Source: Acidobacteriaceae bacterium (GTDB lineage: Bacteria > Acidobacteriota > Terriglobia > Terriglobales > Acidobacteriaceae). Taken from it: DNA of 39,818 nucleotides. The first letter of the stretch is position 1; each line of letters opens with the position of its first letter. The notes beneath the pieces were generated by a model. That model was not told the origin of the DNA, ran no database searches, and saw only the letters and a program-made list of their open reading frames with translations. Below are positions 18,591 to 28,099 of the stretch, in pieces. The stretch lies in assembly GCA_027452125.1 (NCBI GenBank), contig DAIDGZ010000089.1, positions 1-39,818 of the forward strand. The letters run 5' to 3'. The translations under genes and the position numbers were made by a program.

Positions 18591-20198
18591 GTGGCTAAGC
18601 GTCCTGTCGTCCTGACCATCCTTGATGGATGGGGGTATCGTCCGCAAACCGAGAACAATGCCGTCGCCCTGGCCCGCAAGCCAGTCTTCGATTCCCTGAT
18701 GCGCGCCTACCCCAACACCCTCATCCAGGCCTCTGAGCGCTTTGTCGGCCTGCCGGACGGCCAGATGGGCAACAGCGAGGTAGGCCACCTGAACATCGGC
18801 GCCGGCCGCGTCGTGCAGATGGACATCACCCGCATTGACGTGATGGTGGCCGACGACACGCTCAAGAAGAACCCCCGCATCATCGCCAGCTTTGAGCACG
18901 CCCGCCAGCAGGGCCGCGCCTTGCACCTCATCGGCCTGGTCTCTGACGGCGGCGTCCACTCCCAGCAGGAACACCTGCATGCTCTGCTGCGTGCGGCGCG
19001 CGAGTTCGGCCTCACCCGCGTCTTCGTCCACGTCTTCCTTGACGGGCGCGACACTCCGCCCACCGCCGGCGCCGACTACGTAGCCAAACTGGAGCAGAAA
19101 ATGCGCGAGTACGGCGTGGGCCAGGTGGCCACCGTCAGCGGCCGCTACTACGCCATGGACCGTGACAAGCGCTGGGAGCGCCAGAAGAAGGCCAATGACG
19201 CCATGGTCGCCGGCAAGGCCGAGGGCGGCGTCGCCGCCAGCGCCATCGATGCCATCCGCGCCAGCTACAACGCCGGCGTCACCGACGAGTTTGTCATTCC
19301 CGTGGTCATCGTCGATGAAAAGAAGCAGCCCGTGGGCCTCATCCGCAGCGGCGATGCCGTGCTCAACTTCAACTTCCGCGCCGACCGCGCCCGCCAGATC
19401 ACCCGCGTTCTCTGTCGCGAAAGCGGCATCAACGCCGAGGGCGGCCGCAACCTCGATCAGTGGGAGGCCCTCGACGAACTCATTCCCCGCAGCGAGATTC
19501 CCCGGGATCTGCACTACACCTGCATGACCCAGTACGACGAGAACTTTGCGCTGCCCATCGTCAGCCCGCCGCAGTCCATGGAACACCTGCTGGGCAACCA
19601 GGTGGCCGACGCCGGCCTGCGCAATCTGCGCACCGCCGAGACCGAGAAGTACCCCCACGTCACCTTCTTCTTCAACGGCGGCGTGGAAAAGCCCTTCGCC
19701 GGCGAAGAGCGCGCTCTCATCCCCTCCCCCAAGGTAGCCACCTACGACCTGAAGCCGGAGATGAGCTCCGTGGCGGTCGGCGACACCATCGTGAACGCCA
19801 TCGAGGGCAACACCTTTGACCTCGTCATCTCCAACTTCGCCAATCCGGACATGGTGGGCCATACCGGCGTGCTTTCCGCAGCCGTCGCCGCAGTCGAGGC
19901 CGTGGACATCCAGTTGGCGCGCATCTACAAGGCCGTCCAGCAGCGCAACGCCATCTGGATCGTCACCGCCGACCACGGCAACTGCGAGACCATGGTTGAC
20001 CCCGTCACCGGCGAGCCCCACACCGCGCACACCACCAACCCCGTCCCCTTCATCTACGTCGCCGAGGAGGCCAAACACTTCCGCCTCCGCAACGACGGCT
20101 CCTTGCGCGACATTGCACCCACGCTCCTCAGCCTCCTCAACCAGGGCCTGCCCCGGGAGATGACCGGCGGCGACATGCGCATCCCGCTCGCAAAGTAG
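18591..20198 (+). CDS. gpmI: 2,3-bisphosphoglycerate-independent phosphoglycerate mutase
   Basis: Two-metal (Mn) alkaline-phosphatase-superfamily enzyme interconverting 3- and 2-phosphoglycerate. 535 aa. The N-terminus [12 protein letters not shown] carries the first metal Asp, the phosphorylated serine is Ser62 in [10 protein letters not shown], and [34 protein letters not shown] and TADHGNCE are standard blocks. The start is GTG 18591, with AGAGG nine bases upstream. It follows eno but is separated by a terminator. A UUCG-loop terminator ends the gene. Confidence 0.98.
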   Translation: MAKRPVVLTILDGWGYRPQTENNAVALARKPVFDSLMRAYPNTLIQASERFVGLPDGQMGNSEVGHLNIGAGRVVQMDITRIDVMVADDTLKKNPRIIASFEHARQQGRALHLIGLVSDGGVHSQQEHLHALLRAAREFGLTRVFVHVFLDGRDTPPTAGADYVAKLEQKMREYGVGQVATVSGRYYAMDRDKRWERQKKANDAMVAGKAEGGVAASAIDAIRASYNAGVTDEFVIPVVIVDEKKQPVGLIRSGDAVLNFNFRADRARQITRVLCRESGINAEGGRNLDQWEALDELIPRSEIPRDLHYTCMTQYDENFALPIVSPPQSMEHLLGNQVADAGLRNLRTAETEKYPHVTFFFNGGVEKPFAGEERALIPSPKVATYDLKPEMSSVAVGDTIVNAIEGNTFDLVISNFANPDMVGHTGVLSAAVAAVEAVDIQLARIYKAVQQRNAIWIVTADHGNCETMVDPVTGEPHTAHTTNPVPFIYVAEEAKHFRLRNDGSLRDIAPTLLSLLNQGLPREMTGGDMRIPLAK

Positions 20199-20221
20199 AG
20201 GCGCGGCAACAGAAACCATGC

Positions 20222-20254
20222 AGGGCGAGGCTTCGGCTTCGCCCTTGTGTTTTG
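20222..20254 (+). terminator. Terminator of gpmI with a UUCG tetraloop
   Basis: AGGGCGAGGC (20222-20231) pairs with GCTTCGCCCT (20236-20245) over 10 bp with one G-U pair, closed by the very stable C(TTCG)G loop, then TGTGTTTTG. Confidence 0.8.
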
Positions 20255-20337
20255 TCACCTCAACACGGTCCTGTCAGGCCTTGCCGGGCGAAGAAAACTG
20301 ACCCGTCGCTCTTCGCCTATCTTTCGCTTCAGCACGT

Positions 20338-20343
20338 TATAAT
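20338..20343 (+). promoter_or_regulatory. Perfect TATAAT box six bases before the uvrB start codon
   Basis: TATAAT ends at 20343 and the uvrB ATG is at 20350, so transcription would begin at or next to the ATG. No Shine-Dalgarno sequence lies between. No convincing -35 hexamer is visible. This suggests a leaderless mRNA. Confidence 0.4.
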
Positions 20344-20349
20344 GGCCTC

Positions 20350-22341
<1,992 letters not shown>

Positions 22342-22434
22342 GACGCTGCTGCGGGTCGAACTTGTGGCCCACCTATCCAGGTTGAACCCCATTCATCCCG
22401 CGTTTTTGCGGGTTGAGTAGGCGGGTCTCAGGCA

Positions 22435-22689
22435 TCACGCCGCAAAACTCGTATCCGCCCGCAAATCCCCCAGCCCCGCCAGCAAACCAGCGACAGAAAC
22501 ATCCTCGTCAAGCGCATCCCAGTGCAGCCCACGGCTCGTCAGCCGCACCAGCTGACGCTCTTCCGGCGTGGCGCGCAACAGGCGTGGGAACCAGGCGAGA
22601 GGAACGCCCAGGGTCCGCCCGTCGCTCAACTCCACCCACATCGAGTCCGCATCGAACCTTACCGCCGTCGCGCTAACCGAAGTACTCAT
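22435..22689 (-). CDS. DUF2442 domain protein
   Basis: 84-aa protein with the DUF2442 pattern: VRFDADSMWVELSDGRTLGVPLAWFPRLLRATPEER, then LHWDALDEDVSVAGLL near the end. DUF2442 genes often lie directly behind DUF4160 genes, in pairs resembling small toxin-antitoxin modules; the biochemical role is not established. Here the DUF4160 partner lies just upstream and overlaps this start by 17 bases, but is broken. ATG 22689 has GAGAGG several bases upstream. The gene itself looks intact. Confidence 0.85.
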   Translation of the reverse strand: MSTSVSATAVRFDADSMWVELSDGRTLGVPLAWFPRLLRATPEERQLVRLTSRGLHWDALDEDVSVAGLLAGLGDLRADTSFAA

Positions 22690-22915
22690 TCCACGCCCTC
22701 TCGATCCGCTCCCGATTCGCCGCAACGACTCACCACAGGCGGTGCAATGTACGCGCATCGTAGCCATCATTGTATGCCACACTCACCTCAGGACGCAGCC
22801 AGAACTTGGCCTCGGCATCGCCCTTCTCAACATGGATGTGAACCGGCTCACGCGGCGATCCCTCATTCGAATAGAAGAAGAATCGGAAGCCCTCTTCCAC
22901 CAATATGGTCGGCAT
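22673..22915 (-). pseudogene. DUF4160 gene interrupted by one in-frame TGA
   Basis: The frame from ATG 22915 reads MPTILVEEGFRFFFYSNEG, then PVHIHVEKGDAEAKFWL, the core of DUF4160. It meets TGA at 22730-22732 after residue 61. Reading on in the same frame gives VVAANRERIERAWNEYFG and then TAG at 22673-22675, which is the usual DUF4160 C-terminal helix ending in WxEYFG. One base change (for example CGA to TGA) explains the stop. The 3' end overlaps the DUF2442 start, the common arrangement of the pair. A truncated 61-aa product might still be made. Confidence 0.8.
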
Positions 22916-22924
22916 GCCCAGATT

Positions 22925-23045
22925 CTACTGCGGCCGGGTCTGGTTGTAAGACTGCCTGCTGATGACAATCGCCGGACGCTGCATGAAGGCAGTCTGACTG
23001 GTAAACGGAAAAACGCACCAGGACAACGTCCCCGAAATTAAAAGG
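22925..23045 (-). pseudogene. Remnant of a PemK/MazF-type toxin gene, frameshifted and truncated
   Basis: On the minus strand one frame reads NFGDVVLVRF, then a T5 run (A5 on the plus strand, 23009-23013) breaks the frame. Removing one base restores FPFTSQTAFMQRPAIVIS and then RQSYNQTRPQ, ending at TAG 22925-22927. Together these match the N-terminal half of PemK/MazF endoribonuclease toxins (GDVVLVxFPFT, RPAxVIS). The C-terminal half is missing and no start codon with a ribosome site is evident. The DUF4160 start follows nine bases later. Confidence 0.7.
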
Positions 23046-23084
23046 TGTATCAGACGCCGTCTTCCCATTAGCCCGCACAGCTTC

Positions 23085-23143
23085 AAACGCCGTATTGCCT
23101 GCCCCGCCCCCGCTCCCGGCGTTTCGTCTCAAACCGCAGGCAA
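23085..23143. other. Two interleaved 8-bp inverted repeats (pseudoknot topology)
   Basis: AAACGCCG (23085-23092) pairs with CGGCGTTT (23117-23124). TTGCCTGC (23095-23102) pairs with GCAGGCAA (23136-23143). The order A-B-A'-B' allows a pseudoknot or two mutually exclusive stems. It lies in the gap upstream of the receiver-domain gene. No function is known. Confidence 0.4.
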
Positions 23144-23180
23144 CCGCACGTTCTTCCGGCTCATCTTATACCTACATTAC

Positions 23181-23192
23181 GAGTACGTACTC
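23181..23192. promoter_or_regulatory. Perfect 12-bp palindrome upstream of the receiver-domain gene
   Basis: GAGTACGTACTC is fully self-complementary and lies 43 bases before the start codon at 23236. It could bind a dimeric regulator; no family is suggested by the sequence alone. Confidence 0.3.
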
Positions 23193-23235
23193 AGGCTTGT
23201 GTTCGATCCGCCTAACCGTAAAAAGGGCTTCCCTG

Positions 23236-23616
23236 ATGGCGACAATCCTACTGGTGGACGATGATCCTCTCCAGGCGCTGCAAGACAAATCCATACTTGA
23301 GCGCCGTTTCCCCCACGTGTGCCGGGTGGCCGATGCCGCCGAGGCGCTTTGCCTGATCGAAGAACAGGCTTTTGCCGAGTCTCTCGGCCTGGTTGTCTCC
23401 GGTCATCTCATGCCCGGCTTCGGCAAGCCGGCTTTCATTGCAGAACTGCACCAGCGCATGCCCTCCCTGCCGGTGCTCGTCCTCAAGGATGAGCAGGAGG
23501 ACGCAGCCTCGTACAAGGGCAACCAGGTACAGGTGCTGTCGCGCCCCTTTCTTCCGGAAGCCCTCCTCAACATGGCTGACCGCATGCTCACCCGCAAACT
23601 AGCCGCTACCGCGTAA
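23236..23616 (+). CDS. Stand-alone response-regulator receiver domain lacking the phosphoacceptor Asp
   Basis: 126-aa CheY-like fold without an output domain. The acidic pocket ILLVDDD (residues 4-10) is intact. The segment that normally reads VVSDHLMPG is VVSGHLMPG, so Gly56 occupies the phosphoacceptor position. The Ser/Thr switch position is Lys84 (VLVLKDE), and the conserved Lys before Pro-Phe is Arg103 (LSRPF). It therefore cannot be phosphorylated in the usual way and is probably a pseudo-receiver acting by protein-protein contact, or a decaying gene. ATG 23236 has AAAAGGG about nine bases upstream; the frame is open further upstream without recognisable sequence. No kinase gene is adjacent. 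Confidence 0.85.
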   Translation: MATILLVDDDPLQALQDKSILERRFPHVCRVADAAEALCLIEEQAFAESLGLVVSGHLMPGFGKPAFIAELHQRMPSLPVLVLKDEQEDAASYKGNQVQVLSRPFLPEALLNMADRMLTRKLAATA

Positions 23617-23706
23617 CTGGCTCTTCCCTGCAGAACGCGGAACAAAGCTTCTAAAGCCAGAGCGAGCTGGCAACTACGCCGTAGAAATATCTCTGGATAG
23701 CCCAGC

Positions 23707-23734
23707 CAGATGCACCCGTAACCGGGTGCATCTG
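23707..23734. terminator. Perfect 12-bp hairpin between the receiver gene and ccmF
   Basis: CAGATGCACCCG (23707-23718) and CGGGTGCATCTG (23723-23734) pair perfectly around the loop TAAC. No T-run follows, so it is only a candidate terminator; a DNA-binding site or repeat unit is possible. Confidence 0.4.
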
Positions 23735-23850
23735 CGTCTGAAGATAAAGTGAGCTGGATCACACGCAATCTCCCCTTCCCGGCTTGACAATAGCCTTGTC
23801 GCATCACGGATTGCCTTACTTCCGCGTGCGAGAATGGTCGTGGAGTCTTC

Positions 23851-25911
23851 ATGGCAGCATTCGGCAGTTTTTCCCTACTCATCGCATTGGCTCTGGCTAC
23901 GTACAATCTTTTGGCCGGCGCCCTGGCGTTGCGGCTGGTCGCTACCGGTCAGCCTTCCCGCATTGCACCCGAGCGCCTGGCAGACACCGCGCGCCGGGCT
24001 GGCATTGCCGGCTTCCTCGCTGTTTCAGGAGCTGCGTTTGCCCTGGTGTGGGCCGCCTTCACCAACGACTTCTCCATCGCTTACATCACCGAACACTCCA
24101 ATATCGCTCTCCCCGGCCCGTATAAGTTTGCGGCCCTGTGGAGCGGTCAGGAAGGTTCGCTGCTGCTGTGGGCATGGCTGCTGGCCGCCTACGGGTTCGT
24201 CCTGCGGCTGCGCCACAAGACGGACGTCAAGCTCTTCGCCTATGCGGGAACCATTCTGGCCTCTGTCCAGGTCTTCTTCCTGCTGCTGCTCAACTTTGCC
24301 GCGCCGCCCTTCTCGCTCCTCAAAGGCGCCATTCCCGCTGACGGCAACGGCCTGAATCCGCTGCTGCAATACCCTGAGATGGTCATCCACCCGCCCATGC
24401 TCTACCTGGGCTATGTGGGCTTCACCGTACCCTTCGCCTTTGCGCTCGGCGCGCTCATCATGCGCTACCCCGGCGAAAAGTGGATCAAGGTCACGCGCAC
24501 CTGGACCATGGTCACCTGGCTCTTCCTCACCTGCGGCATCTTCCTCGGCATGCACTGGGCCTACGCCGTGCTCGGCTGGGGCGGCTACTGGGGATGGGAC
24601 CCGGTCGAAAACGCCAGCTTTATGCCCTGGCTCACCGGCACCGCCTTCCTCCACTCCGTCATGATGCAGGAGAAGAAGGGCATGATGAAGAGCTGGAACG
24701 TATGGCTCATCTTCTCCACCTTCCTGCTCACCCTGCTGGGAACGACGCTGACCCGCGGCGGCCTGGTCAGTTCCGTCCACGCCTTTGCCCAGTCCCCCAT
24801 CGGCAACTGGTTCCTCATCTTCATGGGCATTGTGCTGGCGGTCTGCATCTTCGTCTACATCCTCCAGCGCAGCCACCTGCAGAGCGAGCGGCAGCTTGAG
24901 TCGCTGGTCAGCCGCGAGTCCAGCTTCCTGTTCAACAACCTGGTGCTGCTCACCGCCTGCTTCGTGATTCTCTGGGGAACGCTCTTCCCGATCATCTCCG
25001 AGTACGTGCAGGGCAGCAAGGTCACCGTGGGCGCGCCCTTCTACAACCGGGTTGCCGTGCCCATCGGTCTCTTCCTGCTCTTCCTTACCGGAGTCGGCCC
25101 GCTGCTGCCCTGGCGCGCCACCTCGCTGCGCAGCATCCGCCGCAACTTCATCCCGCCCGTCGTGGCGCTGTGGATCACCGTCTTTGTCTGCCTGGCCGTG
25201 GGCGTTCGCCCCTGGGTCAATGGCAGCTTTGACTCCGGCCACTTCTACGCGCTGGTCGCCTTCGCGCTCTCTGCCGCGGTCTTTACCGCCGTGGTCTCGG
25301 AGTTTGTTCGCGGAGCGCTGGTCATTGCCCGCCAGACCGGCCGCAATCTCTTCACCGCCACCTGGTTGCTGACCCGCCGCAACACCCGCCGCTACGGCGG
25401 CTACATCGTCCACATCGGCGTCGTCATCGTGGTCGTTGGCCTCGCCGGCTCCGCCTTCAATATCAGCCATGAGCAGGAGCTGGACCTGCACAGCAAGCTC
25501 GCCATCGGACCCTACGTCCTGGAGTGCGTCGGCTTTACCCAGGACTCCAATCTCAACTACGACTCCGAATACGCCGTCCTCAACGTCTCCGAGCACGGCA
25601 AGCCGGAGTTCCAGATCACGCCCGAGCGGCGCGTTTACCTGGTCAGCGGCCAGCCCCAGACGATGGTCTCCATCCACTCCAACCCCGGCTGGGACCTTTA
25701 CGTCGTCTATGAAGGCGCCAATCCCGATACCGGACGGCCTATCATCAAGGCCTTCCTGAATCCGTTGGTCGGCTGGATCTGGGCAGGTCTGTTCATCATG
25801 GTCATCGGCACCTTCGTCGCCCTGGCTCCGGCGCTCAGCCCGGCCACCGCTGCCGTCCGAATGCCAGTGGCTGCGGTCGCCAGCGAGGCGGCCCTGAAGG
25901 GAGGCGACTGA
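23851..25911 (+). CDS. ccmF: Cytochrome c maturation protein CcmF (haem lyase component)
   Basis: Polytopic inner-membrane protein that with CcmH ligates haem to apocytochrome c in System I. 686 aa with about 14-15 hydrophobic segments. The tryptophan-rich WWD-type motif WGGYWGWDPVENASFMPWL is clear, as are the haem-ligand-type histidines in VIHPPMLYLGYVGF and the HSVMMQEKKGMMKSWN loop. Length is typical. The stop overlaps the ccmH start (TGATG), so the two are translationally coupled. ATG 23851 has little ribosome site (GGAGTC upstream). A perfect TTGACA at 23784-23789 lies upstream but lacks a good -10. No ccmABCDEG genes are in the window. Confidence 0.96.
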   Translation: MAAFGSFSLLIALALATYNLLAGALALRLVATGQPSRIAPERLADTARRAGIAGFLAVSGAAFALVWAAFTNDFSIAYITEHSNIALPGPYKFAALWSGQEGSLLLWAWLLAAYGFVLRLRHKTDVKLFAYAGTILASVQVFFLLLLNFAAPPFSLLKGAIPADGNGLNPLLQYPEMVIHPPMLYLGYVGFTVPFAFALGALIMRYPGEKWIKVTRTWTMVTWLFLTCGIFLGMHWAYAVLGWGGYWGWDPVENASFMPWLTGTAFLHSVMMQEKKGMMKSWNVWLIFSTFLLTLLGTTLTRGGLVSSVHAFAQSPIGNWFLIFMGIVLAVCIFVYILQRSHLQSERQLESLVSRESSFLFNNLVLLTACFVILWGTLFPIISEYVQGSKVTVGAPFYNRVAVPIGLFLLFLTGVGPLLPWRATSLRSIRRNFIPPVVALWITVFVCLAVGVRPWVNGSFDSGHFYALVAFALSAAVFTAVVSEFVRGALVIARQTGRNLFTATWLLTRRNTRRYGGYIVHIGVVIVVVGLAGSAFNISHEQELDLHSKLAIGPYVLECVGFTQDSNLNYDSEYAVLNVSEHGKPEFQITPERRVYLVSGQPQTMVSIHSNPGWDLYVVYEGANPDTGRPIIKAFLNPLVGWIWAGLFIMVIGTFVALAPALSPATAAVRMPVAAVASEAALKGGD

Positions 25912-26426
25912 TGGCTGCAACCGCGCGTCTTCCCTTCTGGATCAAGTCGGCTGAAGCTCTGGTGCTGGCCCTGGCCATGTGCTTCTCCATGGGAGCCAGC
26001 AACTCCAGCTCCCGCTTCTACAGCCTGAATCACAAGCTCATGTGCACCTGCGGCTGCGCCGAACTGCTCGGCGAGTGCAACCACGTGGGCTGCACCGAAT
26101 CCACCCGCGAAAACAGCGAGTTGAGCGCCGCGCTTGCCGCCGGTGAAACCGATCAGCAGATCCTTGCCGCCTTCTCCGCAAAGTATGGCGCCACGGTGCT
26201 GGCCGCGCCGCCAACCCACGGATTCGATCTGGTCGCCTGGATCGCCCCCTTCGCCGTCTTTGCCGCTGCCCTGCTGGGCACCATCCTGCTGGTGCGGCGC
26301 TGGGCCGGCATCGCCTGCGGCAAGGAGCAAGCGGCCATTCCCGCGGACCTCAGCACCCTTGCTCCCGATGAACGCGAGCGCCTGGAACGCATTCGCCGCG
26401 AAACCGGCGCGAATGGAGGATTTTGA
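25911..26426 (+). CDS. ccmH: CcmH/NrfF-family cytochrome c maturation thioredoxin-like protein, atypical cysteines
   Basis: Membrane-anchored reductant of apocytochrome c cysteines. 171 aa. Hydrophobic signal-anchor at residues 12-29; the motif block around residues 41-61 contains NHKLMCTCGC and then GECNHVGC, giving Cys45, 47, 49, 56 and 61. The textbook CcmH motif is LRCxxC, with two cysteines. A helical region DQQILAAFSAKYG and a second membrane segment (about 106-128) follow, as in CcmH. The start overlaps the ccmF stop by one base behind GGGAGG. The context leaves little doubt about the pathway; the extra cysteines suggest altered redox chemistry or metal binding. Confidence 0.88.
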   Translation: MAATARLPFWIKSAEALVLALAMCFSMGASNSSSRFYSLNHKLMCTCGCAELLGECNHVGCTESTRENSELSAALAAGETDQQILAAFSAKYGATVLAAPPTHGFDLVAWIAPFAVFAAALLGTILLVRRWAGIACGKEQAAIPADLSTLAPDERERLERIRRETGANGGF

Positions 26427-26429
26427 CCT

Positions 26430-26708
26430 ATGAACGAGACGCAAGGCCTCATCGCCGGCTTGTTCCTGCTCTTTGCCCTGCTGGTCTACACCTTCTGGCC
26501 AGACAACGTCTTCGCCAGTCATCGTGAAAAGACCCGCCTCGAGTTCCTTCTCGAACGCAAGGAGCAGTTGTACGAGAACCTCCGCGACCTGAACTTCGAG
26601 TTCCGCGCCGGAAAGTATCCGGAAGAGGACTTCCAGGTCCAGCGCGCCCAACTCGAAAATGAAACCGCACAGCTGCTGGCTGAAATTGACCACTTGCAGC
26701 AGGTGTAA
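26430..26708 (+). CDS. Short CcmI-like membrane-anchored coiled-coil protein
   Basis: 92 aa. One N-terminal membrane segment (residues 7-24), then a charged helical region EFLLERKEQLYENLRDLNFE, the turn RAGKYPEEDF, and a second helix. This matches the N-terminal portion of CcmI, the apocytochrome chaperone, but the TPR part is missing. It starts three bases after ccmH and is clearly in the same operon. It probably links or stabilises the CcmF/CcmH complex, by inference. The motif pattern (helix, Gly-Lys-x-x-x-Glu-Glu turn, helix) also resembles the end of the next gene product. Confidence 0.75.
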   Translation: MNETQGLIAGLFLLFALLVYTFWPDNVFASHREKTRLEFLLERKEQLYENLRDLNFEFRAGKYPEEDFQVQRAQLENETAQLLAEIDHLQQV

Positions 26709-26744
26709 CGCCTTACGCAACCCAGAAGGACACCCATCACGACT

Positions 26745-28007
26745 ATGCGATCGATCCGGTTCTTTGCCTCCACGCTGGGCATTCTGCTTGCCGCCTCTCT
26801 GGCCCACGCGGCCACCCTCAGCGGCACCGTCACCAACAAGACCACCGGCAAGCCCGCGGCGGGCGACTCCGTCGTGCTGGTGGACGTGCAGGCCGGCATG
26901 GCCGAGGTAGCCAAGGCCACCACCAACGCCAGCGGCCACTACTCGCTCAACGCCCCCGGCAGCGGCCCATATCTCATCCGGGTCACCCACCAGGGCGCGG
27001 GCTACTTCATCGCCGCCCCGCAAAACGGCGGCCCCGGCGACATCCCCGTCTATGACGTAGCCGCCAAGGTACAGGGCGTCCGCATTGAAGCCGACGTGGT
27101 GGAAGTCGAAGCCGACAACGGCCAGCTCAAAATCGACGAGCGTTTCTTCGTGCACAACACCAGCTCGCCGCCCATTACCCAGTGGAGCCAGCACTCCTTC
27201 TCCATCGTGCTTCCGTCCGAGGCGGTCATCACCGACACCGGCGCCCAGCGCCCCGGCGGCCTGCCCACCTCCACCAAGCTCGATCCCGATGGCCCCGCCG
27301 GCCATTACTCGTTCAATTTCCCCATCCAGCCGGATCAGGGCGATAAGGACACCATCTTCCAGATCGGCTACACGCTGCCCTACTCCGGCAGCTACACCTT
27401 CCACTCCCACGTCACCCTGCCCGCGGATAACTTCGCCGTGCTGCTGCCCAAGAGCATGACCTTCACCGCAGGCTCCGGGCCGCAGTTCCAGTCCGTGCAG
27501 GAGGACCCCAACGTTCAGACCTTCCTCATCCGGAATGCGCAGCCCAGCCAGGACATCGCCTTCACCGTCTCCGGCAACGGCGCCATCCCCCGTGACCAGC
27601 AGGGTCAGCAGGGCAACAGCGGCCAGGTGGCCAATGGCCAGCCCGGCGGCGGCATCGGCGCTCCCATCAACACGCCCGACCCGCTCTCCAAATACAAGTG
27701 GTGGATTCTCGGCGGCCTGGCGCTGATTCTGGCTGCCGCGGCGGCCTTCCTGCTGCGCAAGCCCGAGGGAGCCGTCCAGCCTGCTGGCGCTACTGGCGCA
27801 TCCGCGGCCATGCCTGCCTATACGCCAACCGCCACTGTACCCGGCGGCCTGCCCGCGGCAAAAAATGCCGCGCTGCTGAGCGCACTCAAGGAAGAGCTCT
27901 TCTCCCTGGAAAGCGAGAAGCTCTCCGGAACCATCCAGCCGGAAGAGTACGCCACCGTCAAGGCTGCCCTGGAGACGGTGCTGAAGCGCGCTCTGAACCG
28001 GAAGTAG
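26745..28007 (+). CDS. Secreted, C-terminally anchored protein with a carboxypeptidase-regulatory-like domain
   Basis: 420 aa. Signal peptide at residues 1-22 (MRSIRFFASTLGILLAASLAHA). Residues about 23-105 form a beta-sandwich of the carboxypeptidase D regulatory-like type (LSGTVTNKTTGKPAAG, then NASGHYSLNAPG). A middle beta-rich region follows to about 285, then a Gln/Gly-rich linker, a membrane helix (about 316-336), a Pro/Ala linker and a C-terminal helical pair ALKEELFSLESEKLSG then PEEYATVKAALE. The last genes of the ccm operon and this one are 36 bases apart. Its task in cytochrome maturation is unknown. AAGGA lies 15 bases before the ATG, rather far. A strong terminator follows. Confidence 0.82.
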   Translation: MRSIRFFASTLGILLAASLAHAATLSGTVTNKTTGKPAAGDSVVLVDVQAGMAEVAKATTNASGHYSLNAPGSGPYLIRVTHQGAGYFIAAPQNGGPGDIPVYDVAAKVQGVRIEADVVEVEADNGQLKIDERFFVHNTSSPPITQWSQHSFSIVLPSEAVITDTGAQRPGGLPTSTKLDPDGPAGHYSFNFPIQPDQGDKDTIFQIGYTLPYSGSYTFHSHVTLPADNFAVLLPKSMTFTAGSGPQFQSVQEDPNVQTFLIRNAQPSQDIAFTVSGNGAIPRDQQGQQGNSGQVANGQPGGGIGAPINTPDPLSKYKWWILGGLALILAAAAAFLLRKPEGAVQPAGATGASAAMPAYTPTATVPGGLPAAKNAALLSALKEELFSLESEKLSGTIQPEEYATVKAALETVLKRALNRK

Positions 28008-28017
28008 TCTCTATCCC

Positions 28018-28072
28018 GCGGCCAGCAGCGGCCGGTGAGTTCTCTCGCCTTCCGCTGTTGGCCGCGTTTTTG
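28018..28072 (+). terminator. Rho-independent terminator ending the ccm operon
   Basis: CGCGGCCAGCAGCGG (28018-28032) pairs with CCGCTGTTGGCCGCG (28053-28067) over 15 bp with one G-U pair and a 20-base loop, followed by TTTTTG. Confidence 0.82.
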
Positions 28073-28099
28073 TTGCCGTCCGCGTAGTATCCTTCCCCC

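Noticed and set aside
22397-22412. CCCGC/GCGGG hairpin after uvrB as its terminator
   Set aside because: Only five base pairs, with the T-run in the loop rather than after the stem.
22730-22732. TGA in the DUF4160 gene read as selenocysteine
   Set aside because: No family member needs selenocysteine there, no SECIS-like hairpin was apparent, and a simple nonsense change explains it.
22342-23235. Insertion sequence or prophage remnant as the cause of the decayed cluster
   Set aside because: No transposase, integrase, terminal repeats or target duplication could be found around it.
23784-23812. Perfect TTGACA upstream of ccmF as a complete promoter
   Set aside because: No acceptable -10 hexamer lies 16-18 bases downstream; part of the match belongs to a small GACAA/TTGTC repeat.
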